Shown here piece after piece: positions 52,973 through 61,975 of a stretch of 64,000 nt of DNA (its first letter is position 1; every line of letters begins with the position of its first letter). Both the position numbers and the translations under genes were made by a program. The notes under the pieces are model-generated. The model was not told the DNA's origin. It searched no databases and saw only the letters and a list, made by a program, of their open reading frames with translations. Origin of the DNA: Sediminibacterium ginsengisoli (GTDB taxonomy: Bacteria; Bacteroidota; Bacteroidia; Chitinophagales; Chitinophagaceae); the NCBI GenBank assembly GCA_945865545.1, contig CAMBEQ010000006.1, forward strand, positions 1 to 64,000, written 5' to 3'.

Positions 52973-53548
52973 ATGTTTAATTTAATCTTATTTGGCCCTC
53001 CGGGCAGCGGCAAAGGCACTCAAAGTGAGCACATTATTGAATCCTTTGGATTACAACACCTGAGTACTGGAAATTTATTAAGAACGGAAATTGCCAACCA
53101 AACCACTTTAGGCATGGAAGCAAAGCGTTTAATGGATGCTGGTCAATTAGTACCCGATGCGGTAGTGATTGGTATGGTAGGAAATTTTATGGATGCGCGT
53201 CCTGAAGCAAAAGGGTTTTTATTTGATGGTTTTCCGCGCACGACTGCACAATGCGTTGCATTAGATGCTTTATTGAAAGAGAAAAAAAGTGAAATTAATG
53301 TGGTGTTAGCCCTTGAGGTAAGTGAAGAAGAATTAGTAAAAAGATTATTGGGTCGTGGTTTAACTTCGGGCCGAAGCGATGACACTAATGAAACAATCAT
53401 CCGTGCAAGAATTCAAGAGTATCATGATAAAACTACGGCTGTGGCTACTTATTATGCAAAATTTAATAAAGTAGTAGCGGTAACAGGAGAAGGTACGGTG
53501 GAAAGTATTTATGCCGATTTGAAAAAAGAAATTGACGCAAGAATTTAA
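52973..53548 (+). CDS. adk: Adenylate kinase
   Basis: A 191-residue short-type adenylate kinase that interconverts ATP, ADP and AMP. P-loop GPPGSGKGTQSE, AMP-binding LSTGNLLRTEI, the DGFPRTTAQC block and RGLTSGRSDDTNETIIRARIQEYH are clear; the long LID insert of Gram-negative enzymes is missing, as in Bacteroidota. The ATG at 52973 is set by homology and the promoter element. An intrinsic terminator shared with fabG follows. Confidence 0.96.
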   Translation: MFNLILFGPPGSGKGTQSEHIIESFGLQHLSTGNLLRTEIANQTTLGMEAKRLMDAGQLVPDAVVIGMVGNFMDARPEAKGFLFDGFPRTTAQCVALDALLKEKKSEINVVLALEVSEEELVKRLLGRGLTSGRSDDTNETIIRARIQEYHDKTTAVATYYAKFNKVVAVTGEGTVESIYADLKKEIDARI

Positions 53549-53570
53549 TGTTTGCAAAATAGTTGAAATA

Positions 53571-53603
53571 AAAAAGGAGTCCCATTTATCGGGACTCCTT
53601 TTT
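53571..53603. terminator. Bidirectional terminator between adk and fabG
   Basis: A perfect 13-bp stem (AAAAAGGAGTCCC with GGGACTCCTTTTT, 7-base loop) has A and T runs on both sides, so it can stop adk on the plus strand and fabG on the minus strand. Confidence 0.88.
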
Positions 53604-53619
53604 AGTATTAAAGAGTTTT

Positions 53620-54375
53620 TTAAATATTTAAACCACCACAAGTACTTATTACTTGACCAGTAATATAGCTACTTAAATCACTTGCTAAAAATAAAGTGGT
53701 GTTAGCAATTTCTTCTGCTTTACCAAAACGTCCCAAAGGAATTTTATCTAAAAAAGCTTTTCCTGCATCCCCTTCATTTAAATAATTAGTCATATCGGTT
53801 TCAACAAAACCAGGCGCGATGGCATTGCATCTTATATTACGACTTCCAATTTCTAAAGCAATTGATTTAGTAAATCCAATAATACCTGCTTTACTTGCTG
53901 CATAACTACTTTGTCCTGCATTACCTCTAATCCCTATAATTGAACTCATATTGATAATACTTCCCGCTTTAGCTTTCATCATGGGACGAATCACTTGCTT
54001 GGTCATATTGTATACGCTTTTCAAGTTGGTATTGATAACATCATCCCATTGCTCTGGGGTCATGCGTAATAATAAATTGTCTTTTGAAATACCTGCATTG
54101 TTCACACAAATATCTACTGTGCCAAAGCTAGCCACTACGTCATTCACGAAACTTTCACAAGCGGCAAAATCGGCAGCATTGGCTTTATAGGCTTTTGCTT
54201 TTACACCTAATTTTTCTATTTCAGCTACCAAGTTATTGGCTTTTTCTGCACTACTATCACTTACATAAGTAAATGCAATATGACTTCCTTGTTCTGCTAG
54301 TTTTAATGCAATAGCTGCCCCAATACCGCGTGCAGCGCCTGTAACTATGGCTACTTTTCCTGCTAATAATTTCAT
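53620..54375 (-). CDS. fabG: 3-oxoacyl-[ACP] reductase
   Basis: A 251-residue short-chain dehydrogenase of fatty acid elongation. TGAARGIG binds NADPH, NNAGISKDNLLLRM is the conserved FabG turn, and the catalytic Ser-Tyr-Lys set is in MSSIIG and YAASKAG. Closing block TGQVISTCGGLNI. Family length fits. Its start codon overlaps the stop codon of the small membrane-protein gene upstream by 1 bp (TAATG), which suggests coupled translation. Confidence 0.94.
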   Translation of the reverse strand: MKLLAGKVAIVTGAARGIGAAIALKLAEQGSHIAFTYVSDSSAEKANNLVAEIEKLGVKAKAYKANAADFAACESFVNDVVASFGTVDICVNNAGISKDNLLLRMTPEQWDDVINTNLKSVYNMTKQVIRPMMKAKAGSIINMSSIIGIRGNAGQSSYAASKAGIIGFTKSIALEIGSRNIRCNAIAPGFVETDMTNYLNEGDAGKAFLDKIPLGRFGKAEEIANTTLFLASDLSSYITGQVISTCGGLNI

Positions 54376-54581
54376 TATTTTTTATTTTTAATAAACCAAT
54401 AAGTATGCATTACTATAATACTAATATTCACAAATATAATAGGATTATCCTGTTTTAAAAAACCATAGCTAATCCAAAGAATACTACCGGACATATTAAT
54501 GATCCTTAGTTTTCTTTGATCCTGTATTCCAAAGGAACCCACTACAACAGCAGTCGCAATCCAACCTAAGGTATCAATCAT
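54375..54581 (-). CDS. Small membrane protein, YgjV/SemiSWEET-like
   Basis: A 68-residue protein with two or three hydrophobic segments: LGWIATAVVVGSFGIQ, LRIINMSGSILWISYGFL and IIFVNISIIVMHTYWFI. The rise of an N and G pair (NMSGSILW) and the layout remind of YgjV or half-SWEET proteins, but this is not certain. It ends with a TAATG overlap into fabG and starts 13 bp after the GH3 gene, so all three likely share an mRNA. Confidence 0.6.
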   Translation of the reverse strand: MIDTLGWIATAVVVGSFGIQDQRKLRIINMSGSILWISYGFLKQDNPIIFVNISIIVMHTYWFIKNKK

Positions 54582-54594
54582 TGTATTTATTTCA

Positions 54595-56109
54595 TTATCC
54601 TAATTGGTGAATTAATTTTAATTCCTCTACAAATTTACGCTCATTGGAGAGTCTGGGCACTTTATGTTGTCCACCTAGTTTTCCTTTTTGTTTGAGCCAT
54701 TCATGAAAACAACCCGCTTTAACTGCCGTAATTTGTGGAAGGCCTAGGGCAATATTTTTATGTCTCTTCGCTTCATAATCGCTATTGGCTGCTTGTAAAT
54801 TTTTATCTAATAAAAAGGTAAAGGCTTCTAGATCTTTTGGATTTTCATCAAATTCTATTAACCATTCATGTGCTCCTTTATTTTGATCCGACATATAAAT
54901 GGGCGCTGCTGTATATTCCTTAATACTAAGTCCCATAGCAGAACAGGTTTCACTAATCGCTTTATCGCTATTGTCTGCAATCACTTCTTCTCCAAATGCA
55001 TTGATATATTGTTTTAAACGGCCGCTTACTTTTATGCGAAAAGGATATACACTTACAAATTGTATGGTATCTCCCACTAAGTATCGCCATAAACCACCAT
55101 TGGTACTAATGATAATTGCATAATTTTTTCCTATTTCTACTTTATTTAAACCGTAGGTTATAGGTTGTTCTTTTCCATATTCTTCAATGGGCATGAATTC
55201 ATAAAAAATCCCATGTTCTAAATACAATAACATTCCTTCTTCTTCAATTCTATCTTGTGCAGCAAAAAATCCTTCACTAGCATTGTATATTTCTAAGTAA
55301 TTGCAATCGGGGCCAATGACTTTATTAAATTGTTCTTTGTAAGGAGTAAAGGATACTCCACCATGAATGTATAATTCGAAATTGGGCCAAACTTCTTTTA
55401 TATTTTTCTTCCCCGTTATTTCTAAAATTCTTTTTAACAAGACCAAGGTCCAAGTAGGAACGCCCGCAATAGAAGTTACATCTTCATTGATGGTACTTTG
55501 TGCCAAGCTTTCAATTTTATTTTCCCATTCATCCATTAACGCAATGGAGAGTTCTGGCGTGCGAATAAAGCCTGACCAGAATGGAGAATTTTCTAATAAT
55601 ACAGCACTCAAATCTCCATATTGAATATCATCTTTAATGGGATGCACTTGATGACTTCCTCCAATCACTAATCCCTTTCCAGTTAAAAGATCACTATTGG
55701 GAAGCACATGGTAGTAATTGGTTAAAACATCTTTAGATGCTTGAAAATGATTGTCTTCAATACTTTCTTTAGTAAGTGGAATAAATTTACTTTTATCACT
55801 GGTCGTCCCACTGCTTTTCGCCAACCATTCTACGGGCGTATTCCATAATACCGCTTCCTCTCCATTCATGATTTGTTCTATAAAGGGCTTTAAATCTTCA
55901 TATTCGTGAATAGGAACAGTCGCCTTAAATGTGCGAATGTTAAAGATTTCCGCAAACTGATATTTTAAACCAAATTGGGTATACTGGCCATGCGTTATTA
56001 AGTCCTGCAATACTTCGCGCTGTGCCGCAATGGGGTCACTTACCCAATGTTCAATGCGCCAATAACGCATTCGGGCTAATCTGGACAGTGCGGGGCTAAA
56101 AATTTTCAT
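54595..56109 (-). CDS. GH3 family protein (acyl-adenylate-forming), copy 2
   Basis: A 504-residue GH3-family protein, paralogue of the one at 30871-32391. The same blocks are kept: KSSGTTSDKSKFIPLT (ATP site), YIHGGVSFTPYK, YNASEGFFAAQD, RYLVGDTIQF and GGQHKVPRLSNE. Family chemistry is adenylation of a carboxylate and transfer to an amine or thiol; the bacterial substrates are unknown. It is followed by the small membrane protein and fabG, which hints at a link to acyl chains, and lies 66 bp after lptB. Confidence 0.88.
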   Translation of the reverse strand: MKIFSPALSRLARMRYWRIEHWVSDPIAAQREVLQDLITHGQYTQFGLKYQFAEIFNIRTFKATVPIHEYEDLKPFIEQIMNGEEAVLWNTPVEWLAKSSGTTSDKSKFIPLTKESIEDNHFQASKDVLTNYYHVLPNSDLLTGKGLVIGGSHQVHPIKDDIQYGDLSAVLLENSPFWSGFIRTPELSIALMDEWENKIESLAQSTINEDVTSIAGVPTWTLVLLKRILEITGKKNIKEVWPNFELYIHGGVSFTPYKEQFNKVIGPDCNYLEIYNASEGFFAAQDRIEEEGMLLYLEHGIFYEFMPIEEYGKEQPITYGLNKVEIGKNYAIIISTNGGLWRYLVGDTIQFVSVYPFRIKVSGRLKQYINAFGEEVIADNSDKAISETCSAMGLSIKEYTAAPIYMSDQNKGAHEWLIEFDENPKDLEAFTFLLDKNLQAANSDYEAKRHKNIALGLPQITAVKAGCFHEWLKQKGKLGGQHKVPRLSNERKFVEELKLIHQLG

Positions 56110-56175
56110 ATCCTCCTCACAATATAAGCATTACGCTTGTATAAATTAATTAATAATGGTAGTATTTAAAGCGAC

Positions 56176-56943
56176 TTATTTTGCTTTTTGGCCCATCTCG
56201 ATAATCCAATCTTTTCGCTTTAATTCAAAGTTGGTACCTAAGTATAATCTACGCACCTGGTCGTCTTCGGCTAATTCTTCTGCAGTGCCATGTTTGAAAA
56301 TCTTTCCTTCAATTAATAAATAGGCTCTATCACAAATAGAAAGGGTTTCATTTACATTATGATCTGTAATTAAAATACCTATATCTTTTAATTTTAAACG
56401 AGATACTACTGACTGAATATCTTCCACTGCTATAGGATCCACACCAGCAAAGGGTTCATCTAATAAAATAAATTTTGGATCTACCGCCAAGGCACGTGCA
56501 ATTTCAGTACGGCGACGCTCTCCGCCACTTAAACTATCTCCATTATTTCCACGCACCTGATGCAAATTAAATTCATCCAATAAATTTTCTAATTTATACG
56601 CTCTCTCTGCTTTAGTTAATTTGGTCATTTCTAAAACAGCCATAATATTGTCTTCGACAGATAATTTTCTAAACACACTTGCTTCCTGTGGTAAGTAACC
56701 TAAGCCCATTTGAGCTCTCTTATACATAGGAAGTTTAGTAATATCTTCTTCATTCAAAAATACACGGCCTTCATCTGGGGCTATTAATCCAACCACCATA
56801 TAAAAAGTGGTGGTTTTGCCTGCACCATTGGGTCCGAGTAAGCCAACTATCTCTCCTTGCTTTACCGAAATACTTACCTGGTCCACTACCTTACGGCCTT
56901 TGTATTGTTTTATTAATTTATCGGTATGTATGGCAAGTATCAA
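56176..56943 (-). CDS. lptB: LPS export ABC transporter ATP-binding protein
   Basis: A 255-residue ABC ATPase that powers lipopolysaccharide transport. Walker [11 protein letters not shown]-loop region YLPQEASVF, signature [15 protein letters not shown], Walker [14 protein letters not shown] and H-loop ITDHNV are all in place. The start is TTG at 56943 ([17 protein letters not shown]): an upstream TTG at 56961 lies within the exact -7 element, and the N-terminus then lines up with the family. No ATG is in frame upstream. Its partners LptF/G/C are not in the window. Confidence 0.95.
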   Translation of the reverse strand: MILAIHTDKLIKQYKGRKVVDQVSISVKQGEIVGLLGPNGAGKTTTFYMVVGLIAPDEGRVFLNEEDITKLPMYKRAQMGLGYLPQEASVFRKLSVEDNIMAVLEMTKLTKAERAYKLENLLDEFNLHQVRGNNGDSLSGGERRRTEIARALAVDPKFILLDEPFAGVDPIAVEDIQSVVSRLKLKDIGILITDHNVNETLSICDRAYLLIEGKIFKHGTAEELAEDDQVRRLYLGTNFELKRKDWIIEMGQKAK

Positions 56944-56958
56944 TGTAAATAATTTATA

Positions 56959-56966
56959 CAAAAATA
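56959..56966 (-). promoter_or_regulatory. -7 element (TATTTTTG) of lptB
   Basis: An exact TAnnTTTG on the minus strand, 15 bp before the chosen TTG start. Confidence 0.5.
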
Positions 56967-57009
56967 AGGGTTATTGGGTCTTTTACCCTTACAGCTTAAT
57001 AATATTATA

Positions 57010-57017
57010 TATTTTTG
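57010..57017 (+). promoter_or_regulatory. -7 element (TATTTTTG) of metF
   Basis: An exact TAnnTTTG on the plus strand. The metF ATG is 66 bp further, so the mRNA would have a leader of about 60 nt, the longest predicted leader among the genes with an exact element. Confidence 0.5.
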
Positions 57018-57039
57018 CGCAACAAGGGCCAGCTAGTAG

Positions 57040-57055
57040 GTTTCAATATAGAAAC
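57040..57055 (+). promoter_or_regulatory. Hairpin in the metF leader
   Basis: GTTTC (57040-57044) pairs with GAAAC (57051-57055) around AATATA, flanked by GC-rich GGGCCAGC and GCCAGGGCTC. I could not match it to a known methionine or folate riboswitch. Confidence 0.35.
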
Positions 57056-57083
57056 AGCCAGGGCTCATCAAAGCAAATCGCAT

Positions 57084-58037
57084 ATGAAGGTTATTGAACA
57101 TTTGTCTAATGCCAAGGACACATTGGTATCTTTTGAAGTTTTACCTCCTTTAAAAGGGAAAACCATTGCTTATATCTATGAGCATTTAGATCCCTTAATG
57201 GAATTTAAGCCGTCATGGATTAATGTTACCTATCATCGCAGTGAAACCGTTGTTCGAAAAAAAGAAGATGGAACGGATGAAAAGATAGATGTGCGCAAGC
57301 GTCCAGGAACAGTGGGAATTTGTGCGGCCATCATGAATCATTATAATATTGATGCAGTGCCACATATTATTTGTGGTGGATTTTCTAAAAGAGAAACAGA
57401 AGATGCTTTAATTGACTTACAATTTTTAGGGATAGATAATTTATTGGTGTTAAGAGGAGATGCAGAAAAAAATCAAAAAACTTTTATTCCAGAACCCAAT
57501 GGCAATAAACAAGCCATTGAATTATTACAACAAGTAGTGAGTTTAAATAAGGGCGAATACCTAGATAAAGATATTATTAACGGCAGCAAAACCAATTTTT
57601 GTATGGGTGTTTCAGGTTATCCTGAAAAACATTTTGAAGCGCCTAGTATGGAATTTGATTTACAACGTGCCAAAGACAAAGTAGATGCAGGAGCCGAATA
57701 CATTATGACACAAATGTTTTTTGATAATAAAAAATATTTTGACTACGTGGATGCTTGTAGAAGTATTGGCATTAACGTTCCTATTATTCCAGGATTAAAA
57801 CCTATCACCAATAAAAAGCAATTGACTGTTTTACCCAATATTTTTTACGTAGACATACCTACTGATTTATCTTCAGCTATGCTAGCGGCAACCACTGATG
57901 CTGCTTGTGAGCAAGTGGGAACTGAATGGTTGATTCAACAAAGCAAGGAACTAAAAGCAGCAGGGGTACCAGTTTTACATTATTATACTTTAGGCAAACC
58001 TAAGGTGGTGAAGGATGTCGTGGCTGCTGTGTTTTAG
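57084..58037 (+). CDS. metF: 5,10-methylenetetrahydrofolate reductase
   Basis: A 317-residue TIM-barrel flavoprotein that makes 5-methyltetrahydrofolate for methionine synthesis. Visible: VSFEVLPPLKGK (family FEFFPP), NVTYHRSE, PHIICGGFSKRE, LLVLRGDA, AEYIMTQMFFDNKKYFDYVDACRSIG and VPIIPGLKPI. The ATG at 57084 (MKVIEHLSNAKDTLVSF) fits the family start; an upstream TTG overlaps the promoter element. No metE or metH is in the window. Confidence 0.94.
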   Translation: MKVIEHLSNAKDTLVSFEVLPPLKGKTIAYIYEHLDPLMEFKPSWINVTYHRSETVVRKKEDGTDEKIDVRKRPGTVGICAAIMNHYNIDAVPHIICGGFSKRETEDALIDLQFLGIDNLLVLRGDAEKNQKTFIPEPNGNKQAIELLQQVVSLNKGEYLDKDIINGSKTNFCMGVSGYPEKHFEAPSMEFDLQRAKDKVDAGAEYIMTQMFFDNKKYFDYVDACRSIGINVPIIPGLKPITNKKQLTVLPNIFYVDIPTDLSSAMLAATTDAACEQVGTEWLIQQSKELKAAGVPVLHYYTLGKPKVVKDVVAAVF

Positions 58038-58072
58038 AATAAATTTATTTCTATTTTAAAAATAGCTATTGT

Positions 58073-59533
58073 TTATTTCTTTTTATTGGCATTCACTAAA
58101 AAATCATTGAATTGTTCTAAGCTCAAATTTTTTGCAATAATTTTTTTATTGCTATCTAATAAATAAAAAGTAGGCGTTTTGTATACATCATACAATTGAC
58201 GAATAGTAGTGGGCAAACCAGCTTGTATTTCTTTATTTAAATCGGCCTCTGTTTGGTAAGCATGTATCCATTCTTCCAAATGATTTTCTTGTATAAAAGT
58301 TTTCCAAGCAGCCAATTCTTTAAAATTAATATTTACAGAAAATATTTTTACTTGTAAGTCTTTCCAACCTGTTTTATAAAAAGAATCTAGCCTTGGTATT
58401 TCTATTTTACAGTGACTACAAGTGGGGTCCCAAAAAGCCACTATAGTGTAATTTGATTTTTGATCGTATAATGAAATCTTTTTATCATCGGGGGTGTTAA
58501 TAATCAAGCTAGGTGCGGCTAAACCCAATTGATTGGCCATCATACTATAGGCTCTTTCTGTAATTGATTTTTTGGAATCCTCATTTAAAAGTACCGTATC
58601 GCCTTTCGCAAAAAAGTTTTGATACAGGTGTAAAAATACTTTATCCTGTCCCATAAATTCTGGCGCTATATATTTATTGGTAAATTTAAAAAGTAAAAAA
58701 GGATAAATTTCTTTACCTGTTTTAGCCACCGTTAACATGTAATGGACTTCTTCAATAATAGAATCTGGTTCACGAGAAACATAATTTTTGAAATATTCAT
58801 CTAATTTATCCTCAAAAAAGGGGGTGCGAACCAAACGGTTGTCATTAAAAATAATATTATCCCAAAAATGATTTTTTACAAAATAATAGGGATATAAAGA
58901 ATCTGCTTTTCCTTTAACTATAGGAATAGCTGGTGCTTCTGGCCTTTGCATCACATTTAATAAATAGCTCATCATTGACTTTGGATGCGCCAGTATAAAG
59001 GCGTTTCTTTTTTCTTTTATTTCTTTGTCTTTTCCTAAATACGCCCCTTTAAAAAGTGCCGAATCTGCTGCATTATTTGCTATTTTCAACTGATTTTGTA
59101 AATTATTTAATTGCACAAAAAGACCATTGATGTCTTTTGAATAGGTTTGGAATAAAGTATTGTCTGGGGATCCTGTTATGGTAACCTTATCTAATGCAAG
59201 GGTATCTGCAACCATTTTGAAATGTTGCTCCTCATCAATTAAAAAATCAAATAAAATTGAATATTTTGGAGAGATAACAAAATAAATACCTGGAGTTAAT
59301 TTTTGTTTTGATTCAAATACGCCTTCACTTTTTTCATTCAATAAGCAGGAGTCAGCCAGCACTTTGTTTTTACCATAATTGGTACCAATAAAAATTTTAG
59401 TGTTTTGATAGGGCTTCAAGGTGATTTGAATACTATGACCCATTTTCTTTTTTACTGTAGGTGCAGTTGTTTTTTTGACTTGTGCAAAACCCAACAAGGG
59501 CATAAAAAACAAAATCCATAAAAAATTTCTCAT
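58073..59533 (-). CDS. Secreted thiol-disulphide oxidoreductase, DUF4369/TlpA-like
   Basis: A 486-residue exported protein with signal peptide (ending GFAQ, residue 18), an N-terminal DUF4369-like beta domain (about 30-130), a middle helical region and a C-terminal thioredoxin fold with active site CSHC in FWDPTCSHCKIEIPRLD and the cis-proline in TPTFYLL. It is likely a periplasmic reductase of disulphides, as in cytochrome c maturation, or a peroxiredoxin-like enzyme. It is transcribed alone and converges with metF. Confidence 0.85.
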   Translation of the reverse strand: MRNFLWILFFMPLLGFAQVKKTTAPTVKKKMGHSIQITLKPYQNTKIFIGTNYGKNKVLADSCLLNEKSEGVFESKQKLTPGIYFVISPKYSILFDFLIDEEQHFKMVADTLALDKVTITGSPDNTLFQTYSKDINGLFVQLNNLQNQLKIANNAADSALFKGAYLGKDKEIKEKRNAFILAHPKSMMSYLLNVMQRPEAPAIPIVKGKADSLYPYYFVKNHFWDNIIFNDNRLVRTPFFEDKLDEYFKNYVSREPDSIIEEVHYMLTVAKTGKEIYPFLLFKFTNKYIAPEFMGQDKVFLHLYQNFFAKGDTVLLNEDSKKSITERAYSMMANQLGLAAPSLIINTPDDKKISLYDQKSNYTIVAFWDPTCSHCKIEIPRLDSFYKTGWKDLQVKIFSVNINFKELAAWKTFIQENHLEEWIHAYQTEADLNKEIQAGLPTTIRQLYDVYKTPTFYLLDSNKKIIAKNLSLEQFNDFLVNANKKK

Positions 59534-59645
59534 ATAAAGTCAATTTTCTTATTATTCTTTATTGTTCAGGTAAAAATAACAATATAAATAACAATCTAGT
59601 GTACAATTAATGCTCAGTTTTAATCAAATTTAAGGCTTAGCATAG

Positions 59646-59653
59646 TACCTTTG
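59646..59653 (+). promoter_or_regulatory. -7 element (TACCTTTG) directly before rlmD
   Basis: An exact TAnnTTTG that ends 5 bp before the GTG start of rlmD, predicting a leaderless or nearly leaderless mRNA. Confidence 0.5.
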
Positions 59654-59658
59654 TTACA

Positions 59659-61107
59659 GTGAGAAAATTTAAACAAGCCCCCTTACTAGAAAAAGTATTA
59701 ATTGAGGATTATGCCGCTGAAGGGAAGGCCCTTGCGCGAGTAAACGGGAAAGTGATTTTTGTTGAAGGGGCGGTACCTGGGGATATAGTAGACATTCAAT
59801 TACAAAAAAACAAGGCCGATTGGGGCGAAGGTTTTGTAAAACATTTTCATAGTTATTCGGCTATACGTGTAAAGCCATTTTGTAGCCATTTTGGAGTATG
59901 TGGAGGTTGTCAATGGCAAATGCTTCCCTATGAACAACAATTGGTCTATAAGCACAAGCAAGTAGTTGATAATTTAACACGTATCGCAAAAGTGGCATTG
60001 CCTCCTATTCCAGCAATTATTGGAGCGCTTGAGACCCAGGGCTATCGCAATAAAGTAGAATATACTTTTGCTACTGAAAAATTTATTCCTTTTGCAGAAT
60101 TTAAAGCCATGAAAGCAGAGGCGGAAGAAAATCCAAATGCAATTATCCCGGACAAAGTACCTGGAGTTGCCGGTTTTCATGCAAGAGGCTTTTTCGAAAA
60201 AGTAGTTGAGATAGACCTTTGTTATTTACAATCCGAACCCACTAATGCTTTAAGAAAAACTGTTGTTGAATTTGCACTTGCACACAAGATGCCCTTTTAC
60301 AATATTAAACTGCACACTGGCTGGGTGCGCAATATGTTTATTCGTAACACAACCAAAGGAGAGTGGATGGTTAATTTAGTGTTGGGTTATGAAGCTGAAG
60401 AAAAAAGAACAGCCTTGTTTGAAATTTTACTTACTCGCTTCCCCCAAATTACTACTTTGTTGTATACCATTAATGGCAAAAGGAATGATAGCATGCAGGA
60501 CCTAGTGCCACAAGTGTATTCGGGCAATGGGTATATTACAGAAATGCTGGAAGATTTTAAATTTAAGATAAGCCCTAAATCTTTTTTTCAAACCAATTCC
60601 AAGCAAGCCGAAAAATTATATCAAGTAACTCGCGACTTTGCCGAGTTAACAGGCAAGGAAATTGTGTATGATTTGTATTGTGGTACAGGAAGCATCGGCA
60701 TTTTTTGTAGTAAGCATGCAAAAAAAATAATTGGGGTGGAGATGGTGGAAGAAGCCATTGAAGATGCCAAAGAAAATGCGCTGATGAATCATTTAACCGA
60801 CACTGCTTTTTTTGCAGGGGACGTTATTAAAATTTGTGATACCGAATTTTTTGAAACCCATGGGAAGCCAGATGTAATCATTACAGATCCACCCAGGGCG
60901 GGCATGCATGAAAAACTAGTACATAAACTTTTGGCCATGGAAGCGCCCATTATAGTGTACGTAAGTTGTAACCCTGCTACTCAAGCAAGAGACTTATCTT
61001 TATTGAACGAAAAATATACGGTGACGAAAATACAACCTGTGGATATGTTTCCTCATACCTTGCATATTGAAAATGTTGTACAATTAAAAAGAACCGATTT
61101 ATTATAA
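59659..61107 (+). CDS. rlmD: 23S rRNA (uracil-C5) methyltransferase, RlmD type
   Basis: A 482-residue TrmA/RlmD-family methyltransferase. In order: TRAM domain (about 8-70, EDYAAEGKALARVNGKVIFVEGAVPGD), 4Fe-4S cysteines (CSHFGVCGGCQW), and the SAM domain with KSFFQTNSKQAEKLY, VYDLYCGTGSIGIF, ITDPPRAGMHEKL and the catalytic Cys in VSCNPATQARDL. It methylates U1939 (or U747) of 23S rRNA at C5; which of the two is not settled by the sequence. Start is GTG. Two rhomboid genes and an EEP gene follow, spaced 12-17 bp, as one operon. Confidence 0.92.
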   Translation: MRKFKQAPLLEKVLIEDYAAEGKALARVNGKVIFVEGAVPGDIVDIQLQKNKADWGEGFVKHFHSYSAIRVKPFCSHFGVCGGCQWQMLPYEQQLVYKHKQVVDNLTRIAKVALPPIPAIIGALETQGYRNKVEYTFATEKFIPFAEFKAMKAEAEENPNAIIPDKVPGVAGFHARGFFEKVVEIDLCYLQSEPTNALRKTVVEFALAHKMPFYNIKLHTGWVRNMFIRNTTKGEWMVNLVLGYEAEEKRTALFEILLTRFPQITTLLYTINGKRNDSMQDLVPQVYSGNGYITEMLEDFKFKISPKSFFQTNSKQAEKLYQVTRDFAELTGKEIVYDLYCGTGSIGIFCSKHAKKIIGVEMVEEAIEDAKENALMNHLTDTAFFAGDVIKICDTEFFETHGKPDVIITDPPRAGMHEKLVHKLLAMEAPIIVYVSCNPATQARDLSLLNEKYTVTKIQPVDMFPHTLHIENVVQLKRTDLL

Positions 61108-61124
61108 TAAGCAAATAGAAAAGA

Positions 61125-61958
61125 ATGACTCAATTTAGGCCCACCCGTTTTGAAGTATTACCCACCATTATAAAAAATTTATTAATTATCAATGGCTTGG
61201 TCTTTTTAGCACAAAATACTTTTGCAGGACCCACCAGCGCTTTTTCTATTGAGGATTATTTTGCTTTGCATGCTTGGCAAAGTAGCTTATATAAGCCATG
61301 GCAGATTATTACACATATGTTTTTACATGGCGACTTTGGACATATTTTAGGAAATATGTTTGCCTTATGGATGTTTGGATCCATTTTAGAAAATGTATGG
61401 GGACCCAAACGATTTTTATTATTTTATTTTTTATGTGGCGTAGGTGCAGCGGTGATTCACTTATTAATCTTATCCTATCAGCTCATTCCTATGACCAATG
61501 AATATGAACAGCTTTTAAGATTAAGTAAGTCCAATGCTCCAGGATTTAGTGATGCCGTTTTGGCATTTTCAAAAGCGCATAATATTCCCTTAGCAAGAAT
61601 TTTAGCCGACAATAAGGTAACCTTAACTACCCCTGGTTTAGCACCAGAATTAATGGAACTGATTACGTCCTATCATAATAAAGTATTAAGTACGGCTACC
61701 TTAGGAGCAAGCGGAGCTGTATTTGGCATCTTAATTGCCTTTGTTTATTTATTCCCTAATACCTATATCTATATTTATTTTCTATTCCCTATCAAAGCGA
61801 AGTGGTTGGGGCTATTGTATTTTGCTTTTGAATTGTATAAAGCGATAGAAAATTCAGCGGGGGACAATGTAGCAAGGTGGGCGCACGTGGGAGGCGCTTT
61901 GGTGGGTTTTGTATTAGTGTACCTTTGGAATAAGCGCAAGCATCAACCCTTTGCCTAA
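61125..61958 (+). CDS. Rhomboid intramembrane serine protease
   Basis: A 277-residue membrane protein with six or seven segments. Catalytic serine S196 is in GASGAVFG and catalytic histidine H254 in RWAHVGGALVGF; HMFLHGDFGHILGNMFALWMFG is the N-terminal rhomboid motif. An insert of about 60 residues (YQLIPMTNEYEQLL...PGLAPELMELI) stands between segments 3 and 4. It cleaves membrane proteins within the bilayer. It precedes a degenerate rhomboid by 17 bp. Confidence 0.92.
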   Translation: MTQFRPTRFEVLPTIIKNLLIINGLVFLAQNTFAGPTSAFSIEDYFALHAWQSSLYKPWQIITHMFLHGDFGHILGNMFALWMFGSILENVWGPKRFLLFYFLCGVGAAVIHLLILSYQLIPMTNEYEQLLRLSKSNAPGFSDAVLAFSKAHNIPLARILADNKVTLTTPGLAPELMELITSYHNKVLSTATLGASGAVFGILIAFVYLFPNTYIYIYFLFPIKAKWLGLLYFAFELYKAIENSAGDNVARWAHVGGALVGFVLVYLWNKRKHQPFA

Positions 61959-61975
61959 TTCATTAATAATAGTAA

